Source: Bradyrhizobium symbiodeficiens (lineage in GTDB: Bacteria > Pseudomonadota > Alphaproteobacteria > Rhizobiales > Xanthobacteraceae). From it: DNA of 64,000 nucleotides. Of this stretch, positions 8,598-17,085 are shown in pieces (position 1 is the stretch's first letter; every line of letters starts with the position of its first letter). Location of the stretch: the NCBI RefSeq assembly GCF_002266465.3, contig NZ_CP029427.2, forward strand, positions 6,884,501 to 6,948,500. Reading direction: 5' to 3'. Position numbers and translations under genes: made by a program. A model generated the notes under the pieces. The model was given only the letters and a program-made list of their open reading frames with translations, did no database searches and was not told where the DNA came from.

Positions 8598-9287
8598 TTA
8601 GACGGACAGATATTTCGAGACCTGCGCGGCATCGACGGCGTCGCGCGGATCGTCGCGCACGATCGCGCCGTTCTCGATGACCAGCACGCGGTCGGCGATA
8701 TCGAGCGCGAAGCTCAGGACCTGCTCGGACACGACGATCGACAAGCCCTTCTCATCGCGGATGCGCTTCAGCGTGCGCGCCATCTCCTTGATGATCGAGG
8801 GCTGGATGCCTTCGGTGGGCTCATCCAGCAGCAGCACCTTCGGCTTGGTCGCCAGCGCACGCGCGATGGCGAGCTGCTGTTGTTGTCCGCCGGAAAGATT
8901 ACCGCCGCGGCGGCCCTTCATCTCCAGCAGCACCGGGAATAGTTCGTAGATATCGGCGGGGACCTCGGTCCCGCCGGAGACGACGAGACCGGTCTCGATG
9001 TTCTCCTTCACCGTCATGGTCGAAAAGATCATGCGGCCTTGCGGCACATAGGCGAGGCCCTTGGCGACGCGGTCATAGCTCGGCAGGCCACCGAGCTCGG
9101 CGCCGTCCATGGTCACCGAGCCGCTCTTCGCAGGGAGGATGCCCATGAGCGATTTCATCAGCGTGGTCTTGCCCATGCCGTTGCGGCCCATGATCGCAAC
9201 GATCTCGTTGGGCGCGACCTTGACGTTGAGGCCGTGCAGCACCTCGCTCTGGCCGTAGGCGACGTGGAGATCAGAAATAGCCAGCAT
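8598..9287 (-). CDS. urtE: ABC transporter ATP-binding protein, UrtE type
   Basis: 229 residues. Branched-chain/urea-type ABC ATPase with Walker A GRNGMGKTT, signature LSGGQQQQL and Walker B VLLLDEPTEG. UrtE couples ATP hydrolysis to import through the two membrane subunits. The ATG at 9287 was preferred to an in-frame ATG at 9308 because AAGGAGCG lies just upstream and the longer form would overlap urtD. Only 10 bases separate it from urtD. Confidence 0.9.
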   Translation of the reverse strand: MLAISDLHVAYGQSEVLHGLNVKVAPNEIVAIMGRNGMGKTTLMKSLMGILPAKSGSVTMDGAELGGLPSYDRVAKGLAYVPQGRMIFSTMTVKENIETGLVVSGGTEVPADIYELFPVLLEMKGRRGGNLSGGQQQQLAIARALATKPKVLLLDEPTEGIQPSIIKEMARTLKRIRDEKGLSIVVSEQVLSFALDIADRVLVIENGAIVRDDPRDAVDAAQVSKYLSV

Positions 9288-9297
9288 CGCGCGCTCC

Positions 9298-10053
9298 TTA
9301 GTGGCCAAGATAGACTTCGATGACCTTGGGATCGTTCTGCACCTTCTCCATGGTCCCCTCCGAGAGGATCTGGCCCTGGTGGAGCACGGTGACCTTGTGC
9401 GCGATGTCCTCGACGAACTTCATGTCGTGCTCGATCACCAGCACCGAGCGGTTCTTGATGATGCGATTGAGCAGCTCCGCGGTCTTGGTGCGCTCGGACA
9501 CGCTCATGCCGGCGACCGGCTCGTCCAGCATCAGAAGGTCGGGATCCTGGATCAGCAGCATGCCGATCTCGAGCCACTGCTTCTGGCCGTGGCTGAGCAG
9601 ATCGGCGCTCATGTTCAGCCGATCCTTCAGGAAAATCATTTCGGCGACCTCGTGCACCCGGTCGCGCACCGCGGCATCGCGGGTGAAGGTCAGCGCGCCA
9701 AACACCGAGCGTCCGCGCGGATAGGAAATCTCGAGATTCTCGAACACCGTGAGATCGTCGTAGATCGAGGGGTTCTGGAACTTGCGGCCGACGCCGGTCT
9801 TGACGATCTCGTTCTCCTTCATCCGCGTCAGCTCCTTGCCGCGGAACTGGATCGAACCCGACGTGGCTTTGGTCTTGCCGCAGATCAGGTCGAGCACCGT
9901 GGTCTTGCCGGCACCGTTGGGACCGATGATGACGCGGATCTCGTTCTCGTCGACGTAGAAGGAGAGATCATTGACCGCCTTGAACCCGTCGAACGACACC
10001 GTGAGGGCCTCGACAGCAAGCAGGAATTCCTTGGGCTGGTGACCGACGAGCAT
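9298..10053 (-). CDS. urtD: ABC transporter ATP-binding protein, UrtD type
   Basis: 251 residues. Second ATPase of the importer, with Walker A GPNGAGKTT, a signature region LSHGQKQWLEIG (the LSHGQ form is typical of UrtD) and Walker B LLMLDEPVAGM. A clear GAGGAG precedes the ATG at 10053. It forms a heterodimer with UrtE on the inner face of the membrane. Substrate choice is set by the binding protein, not here. Confidence 0.92.
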   Translation of the reverse strand: MLVGHQPKEFLLAVEALTVSFDGFKAVNDLSFYVDENEIRVIIGPNGAGKTTVLDLICGKTKATSGSIQFRGKELTRMKENEIVKTGVGRKFQNPSIYDDLTVFENLEISYPRGRSVFGALTFTRDAAVRDRVHEVAEMIFLKDRLNMSADLLSHGQKQWLEIGMLLIQDPDLLMLDEPVAGMSVSERTKTAELLNRIIKNRSVLVIEHDMKFVEDIAHKVTVLHQGQILSEGTMEKVQNDPKVIEVYLGH

Positions 10054-10064
10054 GATCTATCTCC

Positions 10065-11207
10065 TCACTCTGCCGGAGCGCCGTCGGCGACCGAGCTATC
10101 GGTCCAACCGTCGGGTTTCGATTTGCGCGACGGCATCAGGCGGTCGATGCGCGGCTGCACATAGTCGCCCCAGATTCCGGCAAGGCCGTTCGGAAATGCG
10201 AGCACCACGGCGATGAACAATCCGCCAAGTCCGAACAGCCACAATTCGGGAAACGTCTCCGACAGGCTGGTCTTGGCGAAATTGACCAGCAGCGTGCCGT
10301 AGACCGCGCCGAGGATCGACAACCGTCCGCCGACCGCGGTGTAGATCACCATTTCGATCGACGGCACGATGCCGACGAAGGACGGCGACATGAAGCCGAC
10401 ATTGAGTGCGAACATGGCGCCGCCGATCGCGGCGAACACGGCGGCGATGCAGAAGGCGAAGATCTTGAAATTCGCGACGCTGTAGCCGGAGAACCTGACG
10501 CGATCCTCCTTCTCGCGCATCGCGACCAGGATGCGTCCGAGCTTGGAATGCCGGACGAACTGCGCGATCATGATGCAGACGAGCAGACATCCGACCTCGA
10601 AGAAGTACAGCACGACCTTGGCGTGATCGGGCCTGATGTCCCACCCTTTCAGCGTCCGCAGATCAGTCATGCCGTTGATGCCGCCGGTATAGCCCTGTTG
10701 GCCCACGATCAGGATGGTGAGGATGGCCGCAACCGCCTGGGTTATGATCGCGAAATAGGTGCCGCCGACGCGGCGCTTGAACATCGCGGTGCCGATGATC
10801 AGCGCGAAGATGCCGGGAACCAGGATAATGGCGAGGATGGTGAAGGTGAGACTGTGAAACGGCTGCCAGAACAGCGGCAGCGACGTGATCTGATTCCAGT
10901 CCATGAAGTCCGGAATTCCGGGGGTCGACTGGATCTTGGTGTTCTCGACGCTCGATGCCTCGAGCTTGAGGAACATCGCCATGCAGTAGCCGCCGAGCCC
11001 GAAGAACACGCCCTGGCCGAGGCTGAGAATGCCGCCATAGCCCCAGCAGATCACCAATCCCAGCGCGACGAAGGCATAGGTCAGGTATTTCGCGACCAGA
11101 TTGAGCCTGAAGACGTCGAGCGTGAGCGGCAGCACCACCACCAGGAAGACCGCGAGCACGAGAATCCCGATGAGCTCCGATCGATTGAAGAACCGATTGT
11201 CGGTCAT
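10065..11207 (-). CDS. urtC: ABC transporter permease, UrtC type
   Basis: 380 residues, about ten hydrophobic segments, LivM/UrtC family. The conserved GGILSLGQGVFFGLGGY segment near residue 60 and the C-terminal AFPNGLAGIWG are typical. One of two membrane subunits forming the import channel. Its C-terminus ends only 11 bases before urtD. Confidence 0.92.
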   Translation of the reverse strand: MTDNRFFNRSELIGILVLAVFLVVVLPLTLDVFRLNLVAKYLTYAFVALGLVICWGYGGILSLGQGVFFGLGGYCMAMFLKLEASSVENTKIQSTPGIPDFMDWNQITSLPLFWQPFHSLTFTILAIILVPGIFALIIGTAMFKRRVGGTYFAIITQAVAAILTILIVGQQGYTGGINGMTDLRTLKGWDIRPDHAKVVLYFFEVGCLLVCIMIAQFVRHSKLGRILVAMREKEDRVRFSGYSVANFKIFAFCIAAVFAAIGGAMFALNVGFMSPSFVGIVPSIEMVIYTAVGGRLSILGAVYGTLLVNFAKTSLSETFPELWLFGLGGLFIAVVLAFPNGLAGIWGDYVQPRIDRLMPSRKSKPDGWTDSSVADGAPAE

Positions 11208-11225
11208 TGCATCAGCCTCTATTTC

Positions 11226-12152
11226 TCACTTGCGGACCTTGAGGGCGAACAGCCCTTGCGGCCGCAGCATCAGGATTCCGACAACGGCGAGCAGCGTCAG
11301 CACCTTGGCCATCGAGCCCGACATGAAGAACTCGAGGGTGGATTGCGTCTGCGAGATCGAGAAGGCCGAGGCGATGGTGCCGACCAGGCTCGCCGCGCCG
11401 CCGAAAACGACCACGAGGAACGTGTCGACGATGTAGAGCTGTCCGGAGGTCGGGCCTGTCGAGCCGATCATCGTGAAGGCGCTGCCGGCGATTCCGGCGA
11501 TGCCGCAGCCGAGACCGAAAGTGTAGCGATCGACCTTTTCGGTGTTGATGCCGACAGCACCGGCCATGATGCGGTTCTGCACAACGGCGCGCACCTGGCG
11601 ACCCCAGCGCGATTTGTACATGACATAGGCGACGCTGATGGTGATCAGCAAGGTCAGACACATCACGAAGACGCCGTTGATCGGGACTTCGATACTGTCG
11701 GTGACGTGCAGCGATCCCAGCATCCACTGCGGCAATTCGACGCCGACTTCACGCGCGCCGAACACGGAGCGATAGGCCTGCTGCAGGATCAGGCTGAGGC
11801 CCCAGGTCGCCAGCAGCGTGTCGAGCGGACGCTTGTAGAGGTGCCGTATCAGCACCCATTCCACCAGCATTCCCAACGCACCGGAGGCGATGAAGGCCAG
11901 GATCATCGCGAGAAAGAAGTAGCCGCTGAACAGGCTCGGTAAATAGGACTGGAAGAAGCTCGAGGTCATCCAGGTGACGTAGGCGCCGAGGATCATGAAT
12001 TCGCCATGGGCCATGTTGATGACGCCCATCTGGCCGAAAATGATCGCAAGCCCGAGCGCCATCAGCACGTAGACCGAGAACAGGATCAGTCCTGCAAAGC
12101 CCTGCATGACGAAGATGGAGCCGAGATCACCAAGCGAGTAGTCGCCGAACAT
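11226..12152 (-). CDS. urtB: ABC transporter permease, UrtB type
   Basis: 308 residues, about eight hydrophobic segments, LivH/UrtB family. Near the N-terminus is FGQMGVINMAHGEFM, the conserved motif of these permeases. A strong GGAGGA sits just upstream of the ATG. It pairs with UrtC in the membrane. It is separated from the binding-protein gene by a 132-base gap that holds a strong hairpin. Confidence 0.92.
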   Translation of the reverse strand: MFGDYSLGDLGSIFVMQGFAGLILFSVYVLMALGLAIIFGQMGVINMAHGEFMILGAYVTWMTSSFFQSYLPSLFSGYFFLAMILAFIASGALGMLVEWVLIRHLYKRPLDTLLATWGLSLILQQAYRSVFGAREVGVELPQWMLGSLHVTDSIEVPINGVFVMCLTLLITISVAYVMYKSRWGRQVRAVVQNRIMAGAVGINTEKVDRYTFGLGCGIAGIAGSAFTMIGSTGPTSGQLYIVDTFLVVVFGGAASLVGTIASAFSISQTQSTLEFFMSGSMAKVLTLLAVVGILMLRPQGLFALKVRK

Positions 12153-12177
12153 CGATGTCCTCCGTCGGGGATAAGGT

Positions 12178-12209
12178 CCCCGCGCCGCGAGCAGATTCGC
12201 GGCGCGGGG
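12178..12209 (-). promoter_or_regulatory. Intercistronic hairpin between binding protein and permease genes
   Basis: Perfect 13-bp stem CCCCGCGCCGCGA / TCGCGGCGCGGGG with a 6-base loop and no U-run on the minus strand. Such hairpins after a binding-protein gene usually protect the upstream mRNA or lower readthrough, giving more binding protein than membrane subunits. The structure is seen; the role is inferred. Confidence 0.65.
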
Positions 12210-12284
12210 GTCTTGGGCGTGGATTTGCTGTCCACGCCAGGGAGAGGCTTGGTGTTTGGAAGAATGCGCGGCGAGGAGCGCTTC

Positions 12285-13544
12285 TTACTGGTAGCCCTTC
12301 GGGAACGGATCGGGCTCGACGAGATCGGCGGTCTCGTAGATCAGTTCGAACTGGCCATCCAGCTTGGCGCGTCCCACCCGGGTCTTCGACCAGAGGTGAT
12401 GATTCTCGTGGATGCGCACATAGCCTTCCGGCGCGCCCTTGAACTCGACGCCGGGCGAAGCCGCCGCGATCTTGTCGACGTCGAAGGAACCGGCCTTCTC
12501 GACCGTCAATTTCCACAGCCACGGGCCGAGATAGGCAGCCTGGGTGACGTCTCCGATGACGGTCTTTTCGCCCCACATCTTCTTGAACGCCGGCACGAAG
12601 GCCTTGTTGTTGGGATTGTCGAGCGACTGGAAGTACTTCATGCAGGCATAGGCGCCGGCGATGTTCTCGCCGCCGATGCCGTCGATTTCGTCTTCGGTCA
12701 CCGAGATCGTCAGCAGCGCCTGCTTGGAGAGATCGATGCCGGCGGCCTTGAGCTGCTTGTAGAAGGCGACGTTCGAGCCGCCCACGACGTCGGTGAAGAT
12801 CACGTCGGGCTTGGTCAGCTTGATCTTGTTGATGACCGAGTTGAACTGGGTGTTGCCGAGCGGATAGTATTCCTCGCCGACGACCTTGCCCTTGAGCACG
12901 TTCTCGACATGCTTGCGCGCGATCTTGTTGGAGGTGCGCGGCCAGATGTAGTCGGAGCCGATGAAGAAGAAGCTCTTCGCGCCCTTCTCCTTCGCGATCC
13001 AGTTCAGGCCGGCGAGAATCTGCTGGGTCGCCTCTTGGCCGGTGTAGATCACGTTCTTGGACTGCTCGAGACCTTCGTAGAAGGTCGGATAATAGAGCAT
13101 GCCGTTATACTGCTCCACGACCGGCAGCACCGCCTTGCGCGAGGCTGAGGTCCAGCAACCCATGATTGCCGCGACCTTGTCGTTGACAAGCAGCTTCTTG
13201 GCCTTCTCCGCGAAAGTCGGCCAGTCGCTGGCGCCGTCTTCCTGGATGAACTTGATCTTGCGACCGAGCACGCCGCCCATGGCGTTGATCTGCTCGATGG
13301 CGAGCTTTTCGGCCTCGATCGAGCCGGTCTCGGAGATGGCCATGGTGCCGGTCGCCGAGTGCAGGATGCCGACCGTCACCTCGGTGTCGGTGACCGCAAG
13401 GCCGGTGGTGTTGACCGCCGAAGTCGCCGGGGCCTGCGCAAATGACGCCCGCGGCAGCATCGTGATGGCGGGCACGGCGGCCATTCCCATCAATAGTTTG
13501 CGCCGGAGCGGCGACAAAAGGCCCTTGTTTGGTTCGTCTGACAT
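12285..13544 (-). CDS. urtA: Amide/urea ABC transporter substrate-binding protein (UrtA/FmdD type)
   Basis: 419 residues. Starts MSDEPNKGLLSPLRRKLLMG: twin-arginine-like basic start, hydrophobic core and cleavage near ASFAQA, so it is exported. The mature part is a type I periplasmic binding protein of the urea/short-chain amide family (GILHSATGTMAISETGS, MGCWTSASRKAVLP, YYPTFYEGLEQS). The close relatives UrtA (urea) and FmdD (amides) share these motifs. The amidase and formamidase downstream favour amides, possibly with urea as well. It is the first gene of the operon. The ATG at 13544 was chosen because the longer open frame upstream runs into the divergent promoter and lacks a signal peptide. 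Confidence 0.88.
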   Translation of the reverse strand: MSDEPNKGLLSPLRRKLLMGMAAVPAITMLPRASFAQAPATSAVNTTGLAVTDTEVTVGILHSATGTMAISETGSIEAEKLAIEQINAMGGVLGRKIKFIQEDGASDWPTFAEKAKKLLVNDKVAAIMGCWTSASRKAVLPVVEQYNGMLYYPTFYEGLEQSKNVIYTGQEATQQILAGLNWIAKEKGAKSFFFIGSDYIWPRTSNKIARKHVENVLKGKVVGEEYYPLGNTQFNSVINKIKLTKPDVIFTDVVGGSNVAFYKQLKAAGIDLSKQALLTISVTEDEIDGIGGENIAGAYACMKYFQSLDNPNNKAFVPAFKKMWGEKTVIGDVTQAAYLGPWLWKLTVEKAGSFDVDKIAAASPGVEFKGAPEGYVRIHENHHLWSKTRVGRAKLDGQFELIYETADLVEPDPFPKGYQ

Positions 13545-13615
13545 GAGCACCCCACTTTTGTTCGAGAACACGCGATTGGTGCCGTGAGGATGGCTCGGAT
13601 CCGGGTGGCGGAAGC

Positions 13616-13633
13616 ATACGCAAGATCGCGTAT
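13616..13633. promoter_or_regulatory. Candidate operator in the divergent promoter
   Basis: Perfect inverted repeat ATACGC-N6-GCGTAT midway between the operon start (13544) and the kinase gene start (13714). Its size suits a LuxR/NarL-type dimer, and the response regulator encoded at 17069 has such a domain. The repeat is seen directly; binding is inferred. Confidence 0.45.
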
Positions 13634-13713
13634 ACTGCACCGCAAAATGCCGACGTAGGCTTTGGTACGGAATTTGCGAGGGATCCAGGTCCGTATCGGA
13701 AGTGGGGTAAAGC

Positions 13714-16700
13714 GTGGCAGGGCGGCAGCGAATAGACCGCGTCAGGCGACAGTATAACCAATGGGTCGCCAACCAGACGCTGGAAGACTATGCGCTGCGC
13801 TTCACCGCCAAGAGCGCGCGGCGCTGGTCCGCCGCCCGGGTCGCCAACACGGCGCTGGGCGCGATTTCGTTCCTGGCGATGGAGGCGATCGGCGGTACCA
13901 TCACCCTGAACTACGGCGTCACCAACGCGACTGCCGCCATCCTCGTGGTCTCCCTCATCATCTTCTGCTGCGGCGTGCCGATCGCCTATTATGCCGCGAA
14001 ATGCGGCATCGACATCGACCTGCTCACGCGCGGCGCCGGCTTCGGCTACATCGGCTCGACCGTCACCTCCCTGATCTACGCCTCCTTCACATTCATTTTC
14101 TTTGCGATCGAAGCCGTAATCCTCGCCTCCGCGCTCGAGATGTGCTTCGGGATTCCGCGGCCGGTCGGCTATCTCATCAGCGCCGTCGTCATCATCCCGC
14201 TGGTGGCCTACGGCATCACGCTGATCAGCCGCTTCCAATTGTGGACGCAGCCGCTGTGGATCGTGCTCCACATCATTCCGTTCGCGGCGATCGCCTGGCA
14301 CAACCCGCACTCCTTTACGGAGTGGCGCAAATTCTCGGGCGAGCACGGCGATCTCAACGGGCATTTCGACCTGCTACTGTTCGGGGTTGCGGCCTCGGTG
14401 GTGTTTTCGCTGGTGGCGCAGATCGGCGAGCAGGTCGACTTCCTGCGCTTCCTTCCGCGCGACCGCCGCGCGTCCAGGGCGTCCTGGTGGATAGCTATGA
14501 TGAGCGCGGGCCCCGGATGGATCGTGCTTGGCGCCCTGAAACTGCTGGCGGGCTCGTTCCTCGCCTTCTTCGCGCTCAGCCATGGGGTGCCGCCCGAAGA
14601 GGCTGCCGAGCCGGCGCATATGTATCTCGAAGCGTTCCGCTACGTGCTGTCGCAGCCTGATCTCGCGCTGGCGCTGACCGGCACGTTCGTGATCCTGTCC
14701 CAGGTGAAGATCAACGTCACCAACGCCTATGCCGGCTCGATCGCCTGGTCGAACTTCTTCTCGCGCCTGACCCACAGCCATCCCGGCCGCGTCGTCTGGC
14801 TGGTCTTCAACGTGATCGTGGCGCTGCTGTTGATGGAGATCGGCGTCTACAAGGCACTCGAGCAAACCTTGGCGCTCTATTCCAACGTCGCGATCGCCTG
14901 GGTCGGGGCGCTGGTCGCCGATCTCGTCATCAACAAGCCGCTTGGCTTGCGGCCACAGCAGATCGAATTCAAGCGCGCGCATCTCTACGACGTCAATCCG
15001 GTCGGCGTGGGCGCGATGACGATCGCGACCATCGTCTCGATCAGCGCCTTTTACGGCCTGTTCGGGCCTACTGCGAAGGCGCTGTCAGCCTTCATCGCGC
15101 TCGCGGTTGCTTTCATCGTCGCGCCGTTGATTGCCTGGGCCACGGATGGCAAGTACTACATCGCGCGCAAGCCGAAGCGGAGCTGGCAGGACCTCGAGGC
15201 GATCCAGTGCTGCATCTGCGAGCACTCGTTCGAGCCGGAGGACATGGCCTCCTGCCCCGCTTACGCCGGACCGATTTGCTCCTTGTGCTGTTCGCTGGAT
15301 GCCCGATGCCACGATCTCTGCAAGCCGCATGCGCGGATCCAGGCGCAGATATCGGAGACGCTGGGCAAGCTGATGCCGCAGCCGATCTACGCGCGCATCA
15401 ATTCGCAACTCGGCCACTATGTCGGCGTGTTCGTGGTTTCCGCCGGTCTCGTCGCGCTGGTGCTGGGCCTGATCTATCTGCAGACCTCGGCAAGCGTGCA
15501 TGGCGAGAACGCGCTCGTCTCCGACGTGCTCTGGAAGGTGTTCTTCTCGCTCAGCATCATCATCGGCGTGGTGGCTTGGCTGTTCGTGCTGGCACAGCAG
15601 AGCCGCCGCGCCGCCGAGGAGGAGACCCGAAGGCAGACCGCGCTGCTGATTCAGGAGATCGACGCGCACAAGCGCACGGACGCCGAGCTGCAGCGCGCCA
15701 AGGAGGTCGCCGAATCCGCCAACCTCGCCAAGAGCCGCTACGTGGTGGGCCTGAGCCACGAGCTTCGCTCGCCGCTGAACGCGATCAGCGGCTATGCCCA
15801 GCTCCTGGAGCAGGACACGACGCTGAACACCAAGCCGCGCGACCAGGTCCGCGTCGTCCGCCGTAGTGCCGATCACCTCTCCGGCCTGATCGACGGCATT
15901 CTGGACATCTCCAAGATCGAGGCCGGGCGGCTGTATCTGTCGCGCGACGAAGTGCGCCTCAGCGAGTTCCTCGATCAGCTGGTCGGCATGTTCCGCCTGC
16001 AGGCCGCCGCCAAGGGCATCGACTTCGTGTTCAGGCGGCCGGCGTATTTGCCGCTCGTGGTCTACGCCGATGAGAAGCGGCTGCGCCAGGTGCTGATCAA
16101 TTTGCTCTCGAACGCCATCAAATTCACCCAGACCGGCAGCGTGCAGTTCGTCGTGCATTATCGCAGCCCCGTCGCGGAGTTCGAGGTGATCGACACCGGT
16201 CCCGGCATCCAGGGCGACGATCTCGAACGCATCTTCGCGCCGTTCGAGCGCGGTGCGCTCGGCGTTTCGCAGCCGCAAACCGGAACGGGACTCGGCCTGA
16301 CCATCAGCCGACTGCTCGCCGGAGTGATGGGCGGCGACATCAAGGTCTTAAGCACCGTCGGCACCGGCTCGACGTTCAAGGTCAAGATCCTACTGTCGGA
16401 GGTCACCAATCCGCGGCGCATCGCGCCGGTGGAGGCGCCGATCTCCGGTTATCACGGCGCGCGCAAGACCATCCTCATCACCGACGACGATCCCGTGCAT
16501 CGCGACCTCCTGCGCGAGGTGCTGACGCCGCTCGGCTTCATCCTGCTCAGCGCGCCCGACGGCCCCGGCTGCCTCGCGCTGGCTCAGCATTGCCGGCCCG
16601 ATCTGTTTCTGCTCGACATCTCGATGCCTGCCATGGACGGCTGGGCTGTCGCCGAGGCCTTGCGGGCGAACGGCCATCACCAGGCCCGCATCCTGATGGT

Positions 16701-17085
16701 GTCGGCCAGCGCGATCGAGGCCCACGGCGCGCCGCTGGCGCAGCCCTTCCACGACGGCTATTTGATGAAGCCGATCGACATCCCGCGGCTGCTGGAGACG
16801 GTCCGCCAGCTCCTCAAGATCGAATGGCAATATGGCTCGGACGAGATTCCGGTGTCGTTCTGGCACCCCGAAAGCGGATCAAGGCCCCCGGCGCGGCATA
16901 TCGAGGCCCTGATCGGGCTCGGCCAGATCGGCTACGTCAGGGGCATCCAGTTGAAGCTCGACGAGATCGGCAACGAGCATCCTGAACATGCCGATTTCGT
17001 CGCACAGATGCGGTCGCTCGTCGACCGCTTCGATCTCGACCAGTACATGGCCACATTGAAGACGTTGCATGCGCATGAACATTGA
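13714..17085 (+). CDS. NCS1 permease-sensor histidine kinase-receiver fusion
   Basis: 1123 residues. Residues about 35-480 form a multi-span transporter module resembling NCS1 cytosine/purine/allantoin permeases (ANTALGAISFLAMEAIGGTI, RGAGFGYIGS). Residues about 499-536 hold nine or more Cys (CCICEH, then CSLCC and RCHDLCKP), likely a metal-binding or redox cluster. Two further membrane helices follow at about 570-640. Next comes a HisKA domain with SHELRSPLN (His682), then an ATPase domain with LINLLSNAIKF, DTGPGI and GTGLGLTI. A receiver follows with phospho-acceptor Asp968 in LLDISMPAMDG, then a C-terminal helical stretch. It reads as a sensor that uses a transporter fold to detect its ligand. 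A GTG start at 13714 is used. It is divergent from the amide operon, whose substrate is the obvious candidate ligand. Confidence 0.85.
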   Translation: MAGRQRIDRVRRQYNQWVANQTLEDYALRFTAKSARRWSAARVANTALGAISFLAMEAIGGTITLNYGVTNATAAILVVSLIIFCCGVPIAYYAAKCGIDIDLLTRGAGFGYIGSTVTSLIYASFTFIFFAIEAVILASALEMCFGIPRPVGYLISAVVIIPLVAYGITLISRFQLWTQPLWIVLHIIPFAAIAWHNPHSFTEWRKFSGEHGDLNGHFDLLLFGVAASVVFSLVAQIGEQVDFLRFLPRDRRASRASWWIAMMSAGPGWIVLGALKLLAGSFLAFFALSHGVPPEEAAEPAHMYLEAFRYVLSQPDLALALTGTFVILSQVKINVTNAYAGSIAWSNFFSRLTHSHPGRVVWLVFNVIVALLLMEIGVYKALEQTLALYSNVAIAWVGALVADLVINKPLGLRPQQIEFKRAHLYDVNPVGVGAMTIATIVSISAFYGLFGPTAKALSAFIALAVAFIVAPLIAWATDGKYYIARKPKRSWQDLEAIQCCICEHSFEPEDMASCPAYAGPICSLCCSLDARCHDLCKPHARIQAQISETLGKLMPQPIYARINSQLGHYVGVFVVSAGLVALVLGLIYLQTSASVHGENALVSDVLWKVFFSLSIIIGVVAWLFVLAQQSRRAAEEETRRQTALLIQEIDAHKRTDAELQRAKEVAESANLAKSRYVVGLSHELRSPLNAISGYAQLLEQDTTLNTKPRDQVRVVRRSADHLSGLIDGILDISKIEAGRLYLSRDEVRLSEFLDQLVGMFRLQAAAKGIDFVFRRPAYLPLVVYADEKRLRQVLINLLSNAIKFTQTGSVQFVVHYRSPVAEFEVIDTGPGIQGDDLERIFAPFERGALGVSQPQTGTGLGLTISRLLAGVMGGDIKVLSTVGTGSTFKVKILLSEVTNPRRIAPVEAPISGYHGARKTILITDDDPVHRDLLREVLTPLGFILLSAPDGPGCLALAQHCRPDLFLLDISMPAMDGWAVAEALRANGHHQARILMVSASAIEAHGAPLAQPFHDGYLMKPIDIPRLLETVRQLLKIEWQYGSDEIPVSFWHPESGSRPPARHIEALIGLGQIGYVRGIQLKLDEIGNEHPEHADFVAQMRSLVDRFDLDQYMATLKTLHAHEH

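Noticed and set aside
8598..13544. Branched-chain amino acid (Liv) transporter
   Set aside because: The binding protein has UrtA/FmdD motifs such as MGCWTSASRKAVLP, and the downstream genes are amide hydrolases.
13545..13713. Guanidine (ykkC) riboswitch upstream of the urea/amide binding protein
   Set aside because: Such riboswitches often precede related transport operons, but the conserved ykkC sequence blocks were not found here.
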